From Phycisphaerales bacterium (lineage in GTDB: Bacteria > Planctomycetota > Phycisphaerae > UBA1845), in NCBI GenBank assembly GCA_020852275.1, contig JADZBE010000020.1, positions 62,001 to 126,000 of the forward strand: a stretch of DNA of 64,000 bases, written 5' to 3'. The position numbers were made by a program, and so were the translations under genes. Below, piece after piece: positions 25,968 to 35,263 of the stretch. Position 1 is the first letter of the stretch. The number at the start of each line of letters is the position of its first letter. The notes under the pieces were generated by a model. That model saw nothing but the letters and a program-made list of their open reading frames with translations, was not told the origin of the DNA and ran no database searches.

Positions 25968-27128
25968 ATGCTGGATGCGTGCTTGATGGAAGACAAATCC
26001 GGTCAAGGCGGACCTGCGCCGAAAAAGAAAGTGCGGGTGGCGTTTCGCCGCAACCGCGGACGGCCTGCACGCATTAAGGACTGGACGCGGCAGACCCAAG
26101 AGGCCGAGGGCGGCGAGCTTGACGCACGCCAGAGCGAGCAGATTCGCGCGCGGGGAGAGCTTTCCCGCAAGCGCACCATCCTCGTGGAGGAGAACGATCG
26201 GTTCGCGCTGAAGACGGGCGTCGTGCTGAGCATTCGGGGGCGGCTCAACGAGGTGGACGCTGACGGGCAGGTCTGGCTCTGCGGGCTGCGGCGCCTTCTG
26301 CGCACGCAGCTCATCAACGCGCGAAGTCCGCTGACCGTCGGCGACGGCGTGCGGTTTCGCGAGGCCTCTCCGCCGACAGGCGACTCTCCCGGCGAGGGCT
26401 TCATCGAGCGCGTCGAGCCACGCCGCACGGAGCTGTCGCGCAAGGCCGGCAAGCGCGTTCACGCCGTTGCCGCGAATGTCGATCAGGTCATCATCGTCAT
26501 CAGCGCCGGCCTGCCGCCGCCCAAGCCGCACTTGGTAGACCGGTACATCGTCGCCGCGCTCAAGGGGCGCATGACGCCCATCGTCTGCATGAACAAGATC
26601 GACCTCGATCCCGAGGCGGAGGAGGTTCTCGACGTGTACCGCGCGCTGGGCTACGCCGCCTGCGCCACCAGCGCGCTGACCGGCGCGGGGCTTGAAGAGC
26701 TCCGTGCGGCGCTGACCGGCCGCTCCTCGGTGCTGGTGGGACAAAGCGGCGTCGGCAAGAGCGCCCTGCTCAACGCCCTTCAGCCCGACCTGAACCTCCG
26801 CGTCGGGGCGCTGGACCGTCGCTTCGGCAAGGGGCGGCACACGACGACCACGGCCATCCTGATGCCGCTCCGCGGCGGCGGCTACATCGTGGACACGCCG
26901 GGCGTGCGCTCGATGGACATCTCAGTGGTCGGCCGCCACGAACTCGAGCAGTATTTCGTGGAGTTCCTTGAATTCATCCCTTCGTGTAAGTTCCCCGACT
27001 GCACGCACATCCACGAGGCGGATTGCGCAGTCATGCGCGGCGTGGAAGACGGCGCGATCGACCCGATGCGGCATGAAAGCTACGTCCGCATGTTCATGGA
27101 TCCGGGGTATGAACGTTGTTACGATTGA
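25968..27128 (+). CDS. rsgA: Ribosome small subunit-dependent GTPase A
   Basis: 386 residues from ATG 25968 (alternatives GTG 25962 and ATG 25986; the ribosome site is not decisive). A basic N-terminal extension (about 1-70) precedes an OB-fold and the circularly permuted GTPase domain. The G4 motif MNKIDL comes before G1 GQSGVGKS (258-265) and G3 DTPGVR. The C-terminal zinc knuckle CKFPDCTHIHEADC is complete. RsgA helps mature the 30S subunit. The extension is longer than in E. coli RsgA. Confidence 0.9.
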   Translation: MLDACLMEDKSGQGGPAPKKKVRVAFRRNRGRPARIKDWTRQTQEAEGGELDARQSEQIRARGELSRKRTILVEENDRFALKTGVVLSIRGRLNEVDADGQVWLCGLRRLLRTQLINARSPLTVGDGVRFREASPPTGDSPGEGFIERVEPRRTELSRKAGKRVHAVAANVDQVIIVISAGLPPPKPHLVDRYIVAALKGRMTPIVCMNKIDLDPEAEEVLDVYRALGYAACATSALTGAGLEELRAALTGRSSVLVGQSGVGKSALLNALQPDLNLRVGALDRRFGKGRHTTTTAILMPLRGGGYIVDTPGVRSMDISVVGRHELEQYFVEFLEFIPSCKFPDCTHIHEADCAVMRGVEDGAIDPMRHESYVRMFMDPGYERCYD

Positions 27129-27224
27129 GCGGCATCGAGAAGCTGCCCGGCCCCGCGGCTGTGGAACTCCTGCACCGCCGTCTGCCATCCCACTGATGAC
27201 TTCGCCATCCATCTCCGAACGAGC

Positions 27225-28229
27225 ATGAGCCTCAAAGTCGTTCAACGAATCAGCTTCGGCATCATCGCCATCTGGCTCATGATCTTCATCGCCATGGCGG
27301 ACGGCCTGATCGCGGTGACGTGTAAGGACACCTATCCGTTCGCCGCGCTGCTGCGGCAGGGGAGCATCATCCCGCTGATGCTGCTGCTCATGGTTCTCGC
27401 GGCCGCGTGGGAGCTGCGCGGCATGTTGCTCCGCGTGGACTGCCGACCGCATTCCGCGTGGGCGTTCGGCATGATCTTCCTCCTGATGGTCCAGCCCTGG
27501 GTCGCCTCCACGGGCTGGCTGGGCAATCGGCCTCGGACCCTCGACGGCGAAATCGGTCAGCTCATCCTGGTTGGCGGGGCCGTGCTGGGTGCGATGGCGC
27601 TGCAAGTGCTCCGCAAGGAGCCTGAGCGAACGCTGCGCGACGCCGGCTCGACGCTGCTGATGATTCTCTACCTGGGGCTGCTGCCGTCGTTCGCGATTCT
27701 CCTGCGCTGCAGGGTGTGGGCATCTCCGGCGGAGGGGGCTTGGCTTGTAGTCCTCATATTCCTCATCACGAAGTGTTCGGACATCGGCGGGTACCTGGTC
27801 GGGTCCGCGATCGGGAAGCACAAGCTGATCCCTGCGATCAGCCCCGCTAAATCCTGGGAAGGTCTCTTCGGCGGGGTCGTGCTCAGCGCCGCCGTCGCCG
27901 TGGGTCTGGTGGCTCTGTACCGCTGGGTGGACGCGACGCCTCCGTTCCTGGCGACGGAAGATACACCCAGACACCGCGTCCTGATCGGTGAAATCTGCGC
28001 GACTTTCGAGAAACTCGGCTATTTGCGCGCGGCGATGCTGGGCACCGCGCTCGCGCTGATTGCACTTGTGGGCGACTTATTCGAGTCTTGCATTAAGCGT
28101 GCGGCCCAAGTCAAGGACTCCGCCTCTTACATTCCCACGTATGGGGGTATACTGGATCTGATGGACAGCCCCTGTGCGACGCTGCCCGCCGCCTGGTTCC
28201 TGCTGGCGGAGGTGTGGGGCGTCGTGTAG
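27225..28229 (+). CDS. cdsA: Phosphatidate cytidylyltransferase
   Basis: 334 residues, about eight membrane helices. The CDP-diglyceride synthase signature is present in altered form: SPAKSWEGLFGG, GDLFESCIKRAAQVKDSASYIPTYGGILDLMDS. In the usual signature the last part reads IPGHGGxxDRxDS, so here TY replaces GH and L replaces R. The invariant K-R, K-D and final D are kept. Makes CDP-diacylglycerol for phospholipid synthesis. It starts a run of envelope and RNA-maturation genes. Confidence 0.85.
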   Translation: MSLKVVQRISFGIIAIWLMIFIAMADGLIAVTCKDTYPFAALLRQGSIIPLMLLLMVLAAAWELRGMLLRVDCRPHSAWAFGMIFLLMVQPWVASTGWLGNRPRTLDGEIGQLILVGGAVLGAMALQVLRKEPERTLRDAGSTLLMILYLGLLPSFAILLRCRVWASPAEGAWLVVLIFLITKCSDIGGYLVGSAIGKHKLIPAISPAKSWEGLFGGVVLSAAVAVGLVALYRWVDATPPFLATEDTPRHRVLIGEICATFEKLGYLRAAMLGTALALIALVGDLFESCIKRAAQVKDSASYIPTYGGILDLMDSPCATLPAAWFLLAEVWGVV

Positions 28230-28306
28230 GGGGATGGAGTTTTGCCGCCGGAACGCCGAAGCCTACCGGATGGGCGGATGGGGAAGCCGGCGCGGCATAC
28301 GACTGA

Positions 28307-29275
28307 ATGATGGACGACAATCAACCCGTTGAGCTGACGCTCAAGATCGACGACCCCCGCCATCGCGGCGCCTTGTACGGACCGTCCGACCGCCACTTGC
28401 GTCGAATCCGCACGGCTTTCGACGTCGCCATCTCCGCACGCGGCGACCACATCCACATTGCCGGCCGGTCGCAGTCCGTGGGGCGCGCCAAGCTGGTGAT
28501 CGAGGAGCTGCAGGACATTCTGCGCGTCGGTCCCGGTCTGGATGACGACTCGGTCGCCGAAGCCATCGAGCGCGCGGGGCACTCGCCGCATTCGGACACC
28601 GGGCAGCTCCACATCCGCGTGTATCTTTCCTCGACGCACATCACCGCGCGAACGCCGGGCCAGCAGGCATACCTCCAAGCGATCCGCGACCATGATCTGA
28701 CCATCTGCCTGGGACCGGCGGGCACGGGCAAGACATATCTCGCCGTCGCCATGGCCGTGTCGCTGCTCAAGGCCGGGTCGATCAAGTCCATCGTGCTGGT
28801 GCGGCCGGCGGTGGAAGCCGGAGAGAAGCTGGGTTTCCTGCCGGGCGACATGCAGGCCAAGGTGAACCCGTACCTGCGCCCGCTGTTCGACGCGATGCAC
28901 GACATGATGCCGTTCGAGCAGGTGCGCCGCTTCATCGCCAACGACATCATCGAGATCAGCCCGCTGGCGTTCATGCGCGGGCGCACGCTGAACCATGCGG
29001 CGGTCATCCTGGACGAAGCCCAGAACGCCACGCCGCGGCAGATGCTGATGTTCCTCACGCGGCTGGGCAACGGCAGCAAGATGATCGTCACGGGCGACGA
29101 CACGCAGGTGGACCTGGAAGGCGGGCGGCAGAGCGGACTGATCGACGCCGTGCGCCGGCTGCAGAATGCGGTGGGGGTGGCGACCGTGCGTCTGACGGAA
29201 AAGGACATCGTCCGCCACCCGCTGGTGCAGCAGGTCGTGGACGCCTACGGCAACATGACCAACCACTCGGGGTAG
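28307..29275 (+). CDS. ybeZ: PhoH-like ATPase
   Basis: 322 residues. An N-terminal KH-like segment (to about residue 100) leads to the P-loop GPAGTGKT beginning at G136, the Walker B VILDEAQN and the motif ITGDDTQVDL (seen as VTGDDTQVDL). It belongs to the YbeZ/PhoL group, which commonly sits beside ybeY, as here. Probably an RNA-linked ATPase or helicase acting with YbeY in RNA maturation. The start may be ATG 28307 or 28310. Confidence 0.9.
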   Translation: MMDDNQPVELTLKIDDPRHRGALYGPSDRHLRRIRTAFDVAISARGDHIHIAGRSQSVGRAKLVIEELQDILRVGPGLDDDSVAEAIERAGHSPHSDTGQLHIRVYLSSTHITARTPGQQAYLQAIRDHDLTICLGPAGTGKTYLAVAMAVSLLKAGSIKSIVLVRPAVEAGEKLGFLPGDMQAKVNPYLRPLFDAMHDMMPFEQVRRFIANDIIEISPLAFMRGRTLNHAAVILDEAQNATPRQMLMFLTRLGNGSKMIVTGDDTQVDLEGGRQSGLIDAVRRLQNAVGVATVRLTEKDIVRHPLVQQVVDAYGNMTNHSG

Positions 29276-29299
29276 GCCCTTGCGCCGCCGAGCCTGAAC

Positions 29300-31621
29300 A
29301 TGGCCTTTCGACGCCGAACCAATCTGGAGAAGAAGTGGAAATCAGGGCCTTCGCCGCTGATCAGGTTGTGGCGCGCGCTGTCGAGCCGTCCGATGCGCAT
29401 GCTGGCCGTATGCCTGGCGGGGTTTTCGCTGGCGACGCTCTACGGGCCGGAGCCGCTGCCGTACACGCTGGGCCAGCGGATCCAGGCGCCCGTCGTCGCT
29501 CTCGTGGATTTCGAGGTGGCGGACCGCGCCACGACGGAATTCGAGCGACGCAAGGCGCGCGAGAACGCGCCCAGTCACTACACGTTCGACGAGTCGCAGG
29601 GGCGGGAGCTGATGCGTCGTCTGCGAGCGGTTCTTGACGCGGCCTACCAGGACGCCCCGCTGCCCTCGCTGAAGGCGCGGCAAGGCTTGAAGGACATCCT
29701 GCCTGAGCGATTATCCGCTCTGCGCGGAGCGATTCGGTCGCAGGAGGACTCCACGCCGCCGTCGCTGGAGGGGGTGGAAGCTGCGATCCTCTCGACGTAC
29801 ACGGTGCGCGACCTGGACCGCGAGCCGCGAAGCCCCGGATCGAGCGCAAGCTGGATCATCGTTCATCGCGGCGAGGGCGACGGGGCGACCGTTCGATCCC
29901 TCCCGCTCGACGAGGTGACGTCGCTGGAGTCGCCGGACAGAATCGCCCAGGCCGCGGGCATCATCGTCGCATCGCTCCCCGCGCCGCTCCGCGAGCCGGT
30001 CGCCGATCTTGTGGAAACGTGGCTCGCCCAGACGGCCACGCTGCACTACGACGCGGATCGCACCTCGCAGGAAATGAATGCGCGCCAAGAGACGGTGGTT
30101 CCCGCGAAGTTTGCGTTCAAGCGCGGCGAGGCCTTCGTGGTGCCCGCCGCCGGTGCTGCGACGGACGTGCTCACGGTGCGCGACGTGGAGCTGCTGCTGG
30201 CGCACCGCGCGGCGTTTGCGGGATTCCTGGAGTCGGACGATCCCTCGGCGGCAGCGCTGAAACTGGAGACGCGGTTGCAGGCGGCGGGCCGGCTGGCGCT
30301 GGTCGCCATCGTGGCCATCGGACTGGTGATCTACGTATCGCAGCACCAGGCGCGCATGCTCGAGCATCGCAGCAACCGCTGGACGTTCGCGCTTCTCGTG
30401 ATCGGGACGATCGCGGCCTCGCGGTTTTTCGCGGTTCAATGGCCGACGTACCGCGAGCTGGTGCTGATCCCCGCGCTGTGCTGCGCGGGCGCGTTCGCGA
30501 TTTTCTTTCCGCGGCGGTTCGCCATCGGCGCGATGAGCATCGTGTGCGTTCTAGCGGCGCTGGCGGCGCGCGGGTCGCTGCCGCTGATGCTGACGATGTC
30601 CGCCGGCGCCTCCGTGCTGGCGTTCCAGCTCGACGCCGTGCGCTCGCGCACGCGGATCATCACCGCCGGATTGCTGACCGCCGTGGCCGCGGCGCTCGCC
30701 GGACTGGCGGGCGATCTGATGGTGCGGGAGAGCCTGGCGTTCGCCGTGCACCGCGCCGTGTGGGCGGCCGGATGCTCGATGGCGTCGGCGTTTTTCGTGT
30801 CGGGCATTCTGCCGTTTGTCGAGGGCGTGTTCCGGCTGGCGACCCCCCTGATGCTGATGCAATACCGCGACTCGGCCCAGCCGCTGCTGCAACTGTTGGC
30901 GCGCGAGGCGCCCGGCACGTATCAGCACAGTCTGACGGTGAGCAAACTGGCGGACGAGGCCTGTGGGGCGATCGGCGCGGACGCGCTGCTGGCCTCGGTG
31001 GGCGCGCTGTATCACGACATTGGAAAAATCTTCAAGCCCGGGTACTTCACGGAGAACCAGTCCGCGCCGATCAACCGGCATGAAAACCTCGCTCCGCGCA
31101 TGAGCCTGCTGATCATCCTGTCGCACGTGAAGGACGGGGTCGAGCTGGCCCGCGAGTACAAGTTGCCGGGCGCGCTCCTGCCGTTCATCCGCGAGCATCA
31201 CGGCACGACGCTGGTCCGCTATTTCCACCACATCGCCTCGGAAAAGCAGCCCGCTGCCGCCGCCGGCAAGCACGGTCGCGACGTGGACGAGGCGGAGTTT
31301 CGCTACCCCGGCCCCAAGCCGCGCTCGCGCGAGACGGCCGTGCTGATGCTCTGCGACGGCGTCGAGGGCGCGGTGCGGTCGCTGCGCGATCCATCGCCCG
31401 GGCGCATCGAGAGCGTCGTCCATCAGATCGTCACGGATCGCCTCGGCGACGGGCAGTTTGACGAGTGCGAGATGACGCTCGCTGCCATTCACAAGGTTGA
31501 GCAGGCGCTGGTCAAATCGCTGTGCAGTCTTTACCACGGGCGCGTGGCTTATCCGCGCGCCGACGCCGCCCGTGCCGCGACGGAACCGGCGCCGCGCCAG
31601 ACGGCGCCGCTGGCGAGCTGA
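29300..31621 (+). CDS. 7TM-HD membrane phosphohydrolase (PgpH/YqfF type)
   Basis: 773 residues. A first membrane helix (about 33-52) is followed by an extracytoplasmic 7TMR-HDED-type domain (55-320), then seven membrane helices (about 325-530), then a cytoplasmic HD domain with H543 (TYQHSL) and the HD pair H572/D573 (YHDIGK). Characterised Gram-positive PgpH degrades cyclic di-AMP; the substrate here is inferred by homology. It lies between phoH and ybeY, as in many genomes. The C-terminal tail after about residue 755 is disordered. Confidence 0.87.
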   Translation: MAFRRRTNLEKKWKSGPSPLIRLWRALSSRPMRMLAVCLAGFSLATLYGPEPLPYTLGQRIQAPVVALVDFEVADRATTEFERRKARENAPSHYTFDESQGRELMRRLRAVLDAAYQDAPLPSLKARQGLKDILPERLSALRGAIRSQEDSTPPSLEGVEAAILSTYTVRDLDREPRSPGSSASWIIVHRGEGDGATVRSLPLDEVTSLESPDRIAQAAGIIVASLPAPLREPVADLVETWLAQTATLHYDADRTSQEMNARQETVVPAKFAFKRGEAFVVPAAGAATDVLTVRDVELLLAHRAAFAGFLESDDPSAAALKLETRLQAAGRLALVAIVAIGLVIYVSQHQARMLEHRSNRWTFALLVIGTIAASRFFAVQWPTYRELVLIPALCCAGAFAIFFPRRFAIGAMSIVCVLAALAARGSLPLMLTMSAGASVLAFQLDAVRSRTRIITAGLLTAVAAALAGLAGDLMVRESLAFAVHRAVWAAGCSMASAFFVSGILPFVEGVFRLATPLMLMQYRDSAQPLLQLLAREAPGTYQHSLTVSKLADEACGAIGADALLASVGALYHDIGKIFKPGYFTENQSAPINRHENLAPRMSLLIILSHVKDGVELAREYKLPGALLPFIREHHGTTLVRYFHHIASEKQPAAAAGKHGRDVDEAEFRYPGPKPRSRETAVLMLCDGVEGAVRSLRDPSPGRIESVVHQIVTDRLGDGQFDECEMTLAAIHKVEQALVKSLCSLYHGRVAYPRADAARAATEPAPRQTAPLAS

Positions 31622-31643
31622 ACCGGGCTTGGGTGCTTCCATC

Positions 31644-32102
31644 ATGGGCGATCCGCCGCGCAGCACGATTGAGATCACCACGATGCCCGGACTGGCGCCC
31701 GTGGACGCCGACGTTCTGCGCCGCTGCGTGGCGACGACGCTGGACGCCCACCATGCCGACGGCGCTCGCATCAGCGTCGCGCTCGTGGATGACCCCCGCA
31801 TTGCGCAACTCAATCATCGGTTCCTCGAGCACGAAGGGGCGACCGACGTCATTTCGTTTGATTTGCGCGACGGAGGGGAATCGGGCGTCGACGGGGAACT
31901 GGTGATTTCCCTGGAAACCGCCGCCCGGGAAGCGGCGGCGCGCGGGCACGACGTCACCGCCGAGGCCGCGCTGTATGCGATTCACGGCACGCTGCACCTG
32001 CTGGGGTTTGATGACGTCGATGACGCGACTTCCGCCGTCATGCGCGAGCGGGAGCGCGCGATGTTGACAGCGATGGGGCTGACCTGCCTGGATCGGAGCT
32101 GA
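31644..32102 (+). CDS. ybeY: YbeY endoribonuclease with one altered zinc ligand
   Basis: 152 residues. The family motif HGxLHLxGxDH reads HGTLHLLGFDD: H114 and H118 are present and the third ligand position is D124. Aspartate at the third position could still bind metal, so loss of function is not implied. YbeY processes the 3' end of 16S rRNA and takes part in 70S quality control. ATG 31644 was chosen because upstream starts lie inside the previous gene. Confidence 0.86.
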   Translation: MGDPPRSTIEITTMPGLAPVDADVLRRCVATTLDAHHADGARISVALVDDPRIAQLNHRFLEHEGATDVISFDLRDGGESGVDGELVISLETAAREAAARGHDVTAEAALYAIHGTLHLLGFDDVDDATSAVMRERERAMLTAMGLTCLDRS

Positions 32103-32136
32103 TGCGCGAGGCGAACTTCAGGAACGGCGAGGACTC

Positions 32137-33429
32137 GTGGAACGCTGGCTTGAGTTGAGCTTGTGGGGGGTGGCGGACCTGATCGTGCTGACGCTGTCCG
32201 CGGCGGCCAATCTCGCGCTGCGCTCCTCGCGCGCGCGGCTGGCGGAGGCGTTCGAGCACGCGGGATGCGAGGAGCGGCTCGACCGCCTCTACGCACTGCG
32301 GCACCAGCACCTGCTGACCACGGGCGTGTTCCGCGTCAGCGCCATTCTCGCGCTGGTGCTGATTGTGCAGGCGCTGCTGGAAGAGCTTCAGGTCGGCGCC
32401 GATGCTGCGCGCCCGTTCTGGTCCTTCGGGATCGGCGTGCTGTTCAGCGCGATCTGCGCGCTGGCGATTCCCAGCGCCCTCGCCAAGTACGCCGGGGACC
32501 AGCTCATCCTGCGCACGACGGCGGCGCTGCACGTCATCCGCATCGTCCTGTATCCCCTGCTTCTTATCTTGAACTTGTTTGACCCGCTCGTGCGGCGACT
32601 GGCGGGCGTTCACGCGGAGGACGAGGAAACGCAGCTTGTCGAGGTGGAGCGCGAGATTCTCGACGTGGTCAGCGAGGGCGAGCGGACGGGCGCCGTCAGC
32701 GAAGACGAGCGCGCCATGATCGAGTCCGTCATCGACCTGCGCAGCACGCGCGTCGAGGAGATCATGACCCCGCGCACCGACGTCGTCGCCATCCCCGTCG
32801 AAGCGCCGATCGACGAGATCCGCCGCGTCATCAGCGAGCAGGGGCATTCGCGCATCCCCGTCTTCGAGGGCACCATCGACCGCGTCTGCGGCATCCTCTA
32901 CGCCAAGGACCTGCTGCGCCACGCGCCCGGCGGTCCGTTTGACGTGCGCGCCGTCATGCGCGCGCCGCACTTCGTCCCGCAGACTAAGGGCGTCCGCGAG
33001 CTGCTGCGCGAGTTCCAGCAGCAGAAGGTGCACATCGCCGTCGTGCTCGATGAGTATGGCGGCACGGCGGGACTGGCGACCATCGAGGACATCCTCGAAG
33101 AGCTGGTGGGCGATATCGCCGACGAGTACGAGCCGGCCGAGCCGCAGCCGCTCGTCCAAGTGGACACGCGAACGTACGACGTGGACGCGCGGATGAGCAT
33201 CGACGAACTCAACGAGGAGCTGAGCCTCAATCTGCCGGAGAGCGAGTACTACGAAACCGTCGGCGGATACGTGGCCTCGGCACTGGGGCGCATTCCCGCG
33301 GTCGGCGAGCATTGCGCGCACGAGGAGGTCGAGCTGCGCGTCATCGACGCCGAGCCGCGCAAGGTGAACCGGCTTCGCGTGCGGCTGCCGGAGTCCATGA
33401 TCGAGGCGCCGATCGAGGAGCGCGCCTGA
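32137..33429 (+). CDS. CorC/HlyC-type CBS-domain membrane protein
   Basis: 430 residues from GTG 32137 (GAGG upstream). The N-terminal part (1-150) has about four hydrophobic helices and is a short variant of the CNNM/DUF21 region. A pair of CBS domains follows (about 205-330; motifs MTPRTDVVAIPVEAPIDEIRRVI and GHSRIPVFEGTIDRVCGILYAKDL). The C-terminal CorC_HlyC domain (340-425) ends with the characteristic YETVGGYVASALGRIPAVGE. These proteins are linked to magnesium or cobalt efflux. It closes the rsgA-to-ybeY run. Confidence 0.85.
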   Translation: MERWLELSLWGVADLIVLTLSAAANLALRSSRARLAEAFEHAGCEERLDRLYALRHQHLLTTGVFRVSAILALVLIVQALLEELQVGADAARPFWSFGIGVLFSAICALAIPSALAKYAGDQLILRTTAALHVIRIVLYPLLLILNLFDPLVRRLAGVHAEDEETQLVEVEREILDVVSEGERTGAVSEDERAMIESVIDLRSTRVEEIMTPRTDVVAIPVEAPIDEIRRVISEQGHSRIPVFEGTIDRVCGILYAKDLLRHAPGGPFDVRAVMRAPHFVPQTKGVRELLREFQQQKVHIAVVLDEYGGTAGLATIEDILEELVGDIADEYEPAEPQPLVQVDTRTYDVDARMSIDELNEELSLNLPESEYYETVGGYVASALGRIPAVGEHCAHEEVELRVIDAEPRKVNRLRVRLPESMIEAPIEERA

Positions 33430-33448
33430 CACGGAACATCCGCGATCG

Positions 33449-33664
33449 TCACGGCACGTGGTAGCGCCTGACCGAGATGACCGGTCCGCCGCAGTCCTTC
33501 AACTCCGCATCAACCAGCCGGCTCACCTCCACTTCAACGCCGGCCGGATCGATCCACGCCTGCACTCCGACGTCATTCCCGATTGAAAGCCGGATCCACA
33601 AGGCGGCGTCCGCGCCCAGCGACGCCCAGCGCAGCCATGCCGCCAACAGCGACACTCCGAACAC
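33449..33664 (-). CDS. Small hypothetical protein
   Basis: 71 residues on the same strand as, and 32 bases after, the lipoprotein gene. It could be its downstream partner. The N-terminal 25 residues are hydrophobic, and the rest looks like a soluble strand-rich segment (GVQAWIDPAGVEVEVSRLVDAELK). The start is a GTG with a weak GAGG about 10 bases upstream. No family recognised. Confidence 0.35.
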   Translation of the reverse strand: MFGVSLLAAWLRWASLGADAALWIRLSIGNDVGVQAWIDPAGVEVEVSRLVDAELKDCGGPVISVRRYHVP

Positions 33665-33696
33665 GCGAATGAACCTCGGTCGGCTCTGAGAAGCCG

Positions 33697-34200
33697 CTAC
33701 TTCGTGAGCAGCATCCAGTCTCCCGTCTCGTTGACGCGGAAGGTCAGCCGCTTCTCGTCACGGGGAACGAGCTGGCTGTTGTACCCGTCGATGCGCAGGA
33801 CGACGGAGCGGCTCCAGTCGATGGACATCAGGTCCGTGTCCATGCGGAACTCCAGCACGCCGGTGGTGGCGATGGTGATCTTGTTGCGCTGCGGGTCGAA
33901 GTCCCCCGTGGCCACGCCGCCGGGGACGCCCTCGCGCACGCGGACGACGTGCAGCCAGCGGTCCGCCTCCGCCGGATCGGGCACGGCGATGGGCAGCGCT
34001 CGGGACGGCTTGGCATCCGGCGCCGGCTTGGCGTTGGGCGCGGGTTTGGCGGAAGACGGTACGGAAGGTTCGTGGGAGTTGCCCTGCCCGTTGGCAGAAC
34101 CCGTCGAGGGCGGCGAGGGGCGCGAGCAGGCCCCGAGCGCGATCGCCCCGACCATCGCCGCGCAGGTCTGCCAGTGACAACGCATGCACCTTGCGGACAT
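33697..34200 (-). CDS. Putative lipoprotein
   Basis: 167 residues. A signal peptide ends in the lipobox ALGAC, so the mature protein would be lipid-anchored. A low-complexity serine, proline and alanine linker (SAKPAPNAKPAPDAKPSRA) is followed by a compact C-terminal domain of about 95 residues rich in strands (DPAEADRWLHVVRVREGV...NETGDWMLLTK). Function unknown. Confidence 0.6.
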   Translation of the reverse strand: MSARCMRCHWQTCAAMVGAIALGACSRPSPPSTGSANGQGNSHEPSVPSSAKPAPNAKPAPDAKPSRALPIAVPDPAEADRWLHVVRVREGVPGGVATGDFDPQRNKITIATTGVLEFRMDTDLMSIDWSRSVVLRIDGYNSQLVPRDEKRLTFRVNETGDWMLLTK

Positions 34201-34504
34201 TCAACGGCCCTCAATTCTCTTGCCGCCCCGTTGGAAAACCGGCACGCTTCGTGCAGAATGTGCCAGTGCCGCGGGCGGCGCGTGGTGGATCAGGCGTCAG
34301 AGAGGATTCCGGGCGCGCACAGGTTGAAAACCTGTGCTACAGCCACCGGTTGGAAGCCGGTGCCACAGAAACCTGTGCCACATTCACCGGTTGGAAACCG
34401 GTGCCACAGAAACTGGTGCCACGTGTGGATCTGCAAACACCCCTCTGCCGATCGAATAAAACGCTGACCCTCGACGCCTGCCCACGGATTCTAACACAGG
34501 AGCC
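34201..34504. other. Intergenic region with hairpin array
   Basis: 304 bases between the divergent lipoprotein and hslV genes. Its main content is a three-hairpin array at 34318-34403. No clear promoter was found. Confidence 0.6.
34318..34403. repeat. Three-copy hairpin array, CACNGGTT family
   Basis: 34318-34336 CACAGGTT-GAA-AACCTGTG; 34344-34362 CACCGG...CCGGTG; 34385-34403 CACCGGTT-GGA-AACCGGTG. Spacers share GCCACAGAAAC. Same family as the single hairpin at 2981-3000. Confidence 0.8.
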
Positions 34505-35077
34505 ATGCCGAGGATGCACAGAGCACGAACCCTCCAGCCGGATGAGCGGATGCGGTCCACGACGATCTTGGCCGTTCGACGCGACGCCAAAGTCGCCATC
34601 GGCGGCGACGGGCAGGTCTCGCTTGGGCCCACGGTGCTCAAGCACGAGGCGCGGAAGATTCATCGACTCGCAGACGGCACGGTCATGTGCGGGTTTGCGG
34701 GCGGGGCGGCCGACGCGTTCGCGCTGCTGGATCGCCTTGATACGCGATTGGAGCATTACAAGGGAAACCTGCGGCGGGCGGCGGTGGATCTGGCGCGGGA
34801 CTGGCGGACGGACCGCGTGCTGCGGCGGCTGGAGTCGGTGCTGGTGGCGTGCAGCCATGACGTGACGCTGATGATCAGCGGCAACGGCGACGTGATCGAG
34901 CCGGACGACGGGGTGATCGGCATCGGCTCGGGCGGAATGTACGCTGCGGCGGCCGCCCGCGCGCTGAAGTCACACACGGACCAGACGCCGACGCAGATCG
35001 TGGAGCACGCGCTGCACATCGCCGCGGACATCTGCGTGTACAGCAATCACAAGATCCATGTGGAGACGCTAGACTAA
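34505..35077 (+). CDS. hslV: ATP-dependent protease proteolytic subunit HslV
   Basis: 190 residues. The proteasome-like N-terminal threonine lies in RSTTILAVRRD (T19 or T20), preceded by a propeptide; an internal ATG at residue 16 would give the more usual very short leader. VAIGGDGQVSLGPTVLKHEARKIHRL and GIGSGGMYAAAAARAL are strongly conserved HslV segments. HslV works with the ATPase HslU. No hslU gene is next to it, whereas the two are normally adjacent. Confidence 0.9.
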   Translation: MPRMHRARTLQPDERMRSTTILAVRRDAKVAIGGDGQVSLGPTVLKHEARKIHRLADGTVMCGFAGGAADAFALLDRLDTRLEHYKGNLRRAAVDLARDWRTDRVLRRLESVLVACSHDVTLMISGNGDVIEPDDGVIGIGSGGMYAAAAARALKSHTDQTPTQIVEHALHIAADICVYSNHKIHVETLD

Positions 35078-35078
35078 G

Positions 35079-35195
35079 ACCTATCCCGAAACCGAGGGAT
35101 CAGATCGTGTCCGAATGTCAACGCGTGCGAACTCTCTGCGAGTTCGAGACTTCGCGCGGGCTGAAGCCCGCGGCTCGGGGAGTTCTGGGATAGGT
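35079..35195. repeat. MITE-like palindromic element after hslV
   Basis: 117 bases beginning one base after the hslV stop, with 9-base terminal inverted repeats ACCTATCCC (35079-35087) and GGGATAGGT (35187-35195). Inside are a hairpin (35128-35146, CGAACTC/GAGTTCG) and the 30-base core TTCGCGCGGGCTGAAGCCCG... at 35151-35180, which also occurs at 43343-43371 and inside alaS. No target duplication was seen. Confidence 0.65.
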
Positions 35196-35263
35196 TCCAC
35201 TCGATCGCGCGGCGGATCGCCGCAATCTCCAGACCCGGGGGGAGGGGAACCGAGCGGTCGAAA

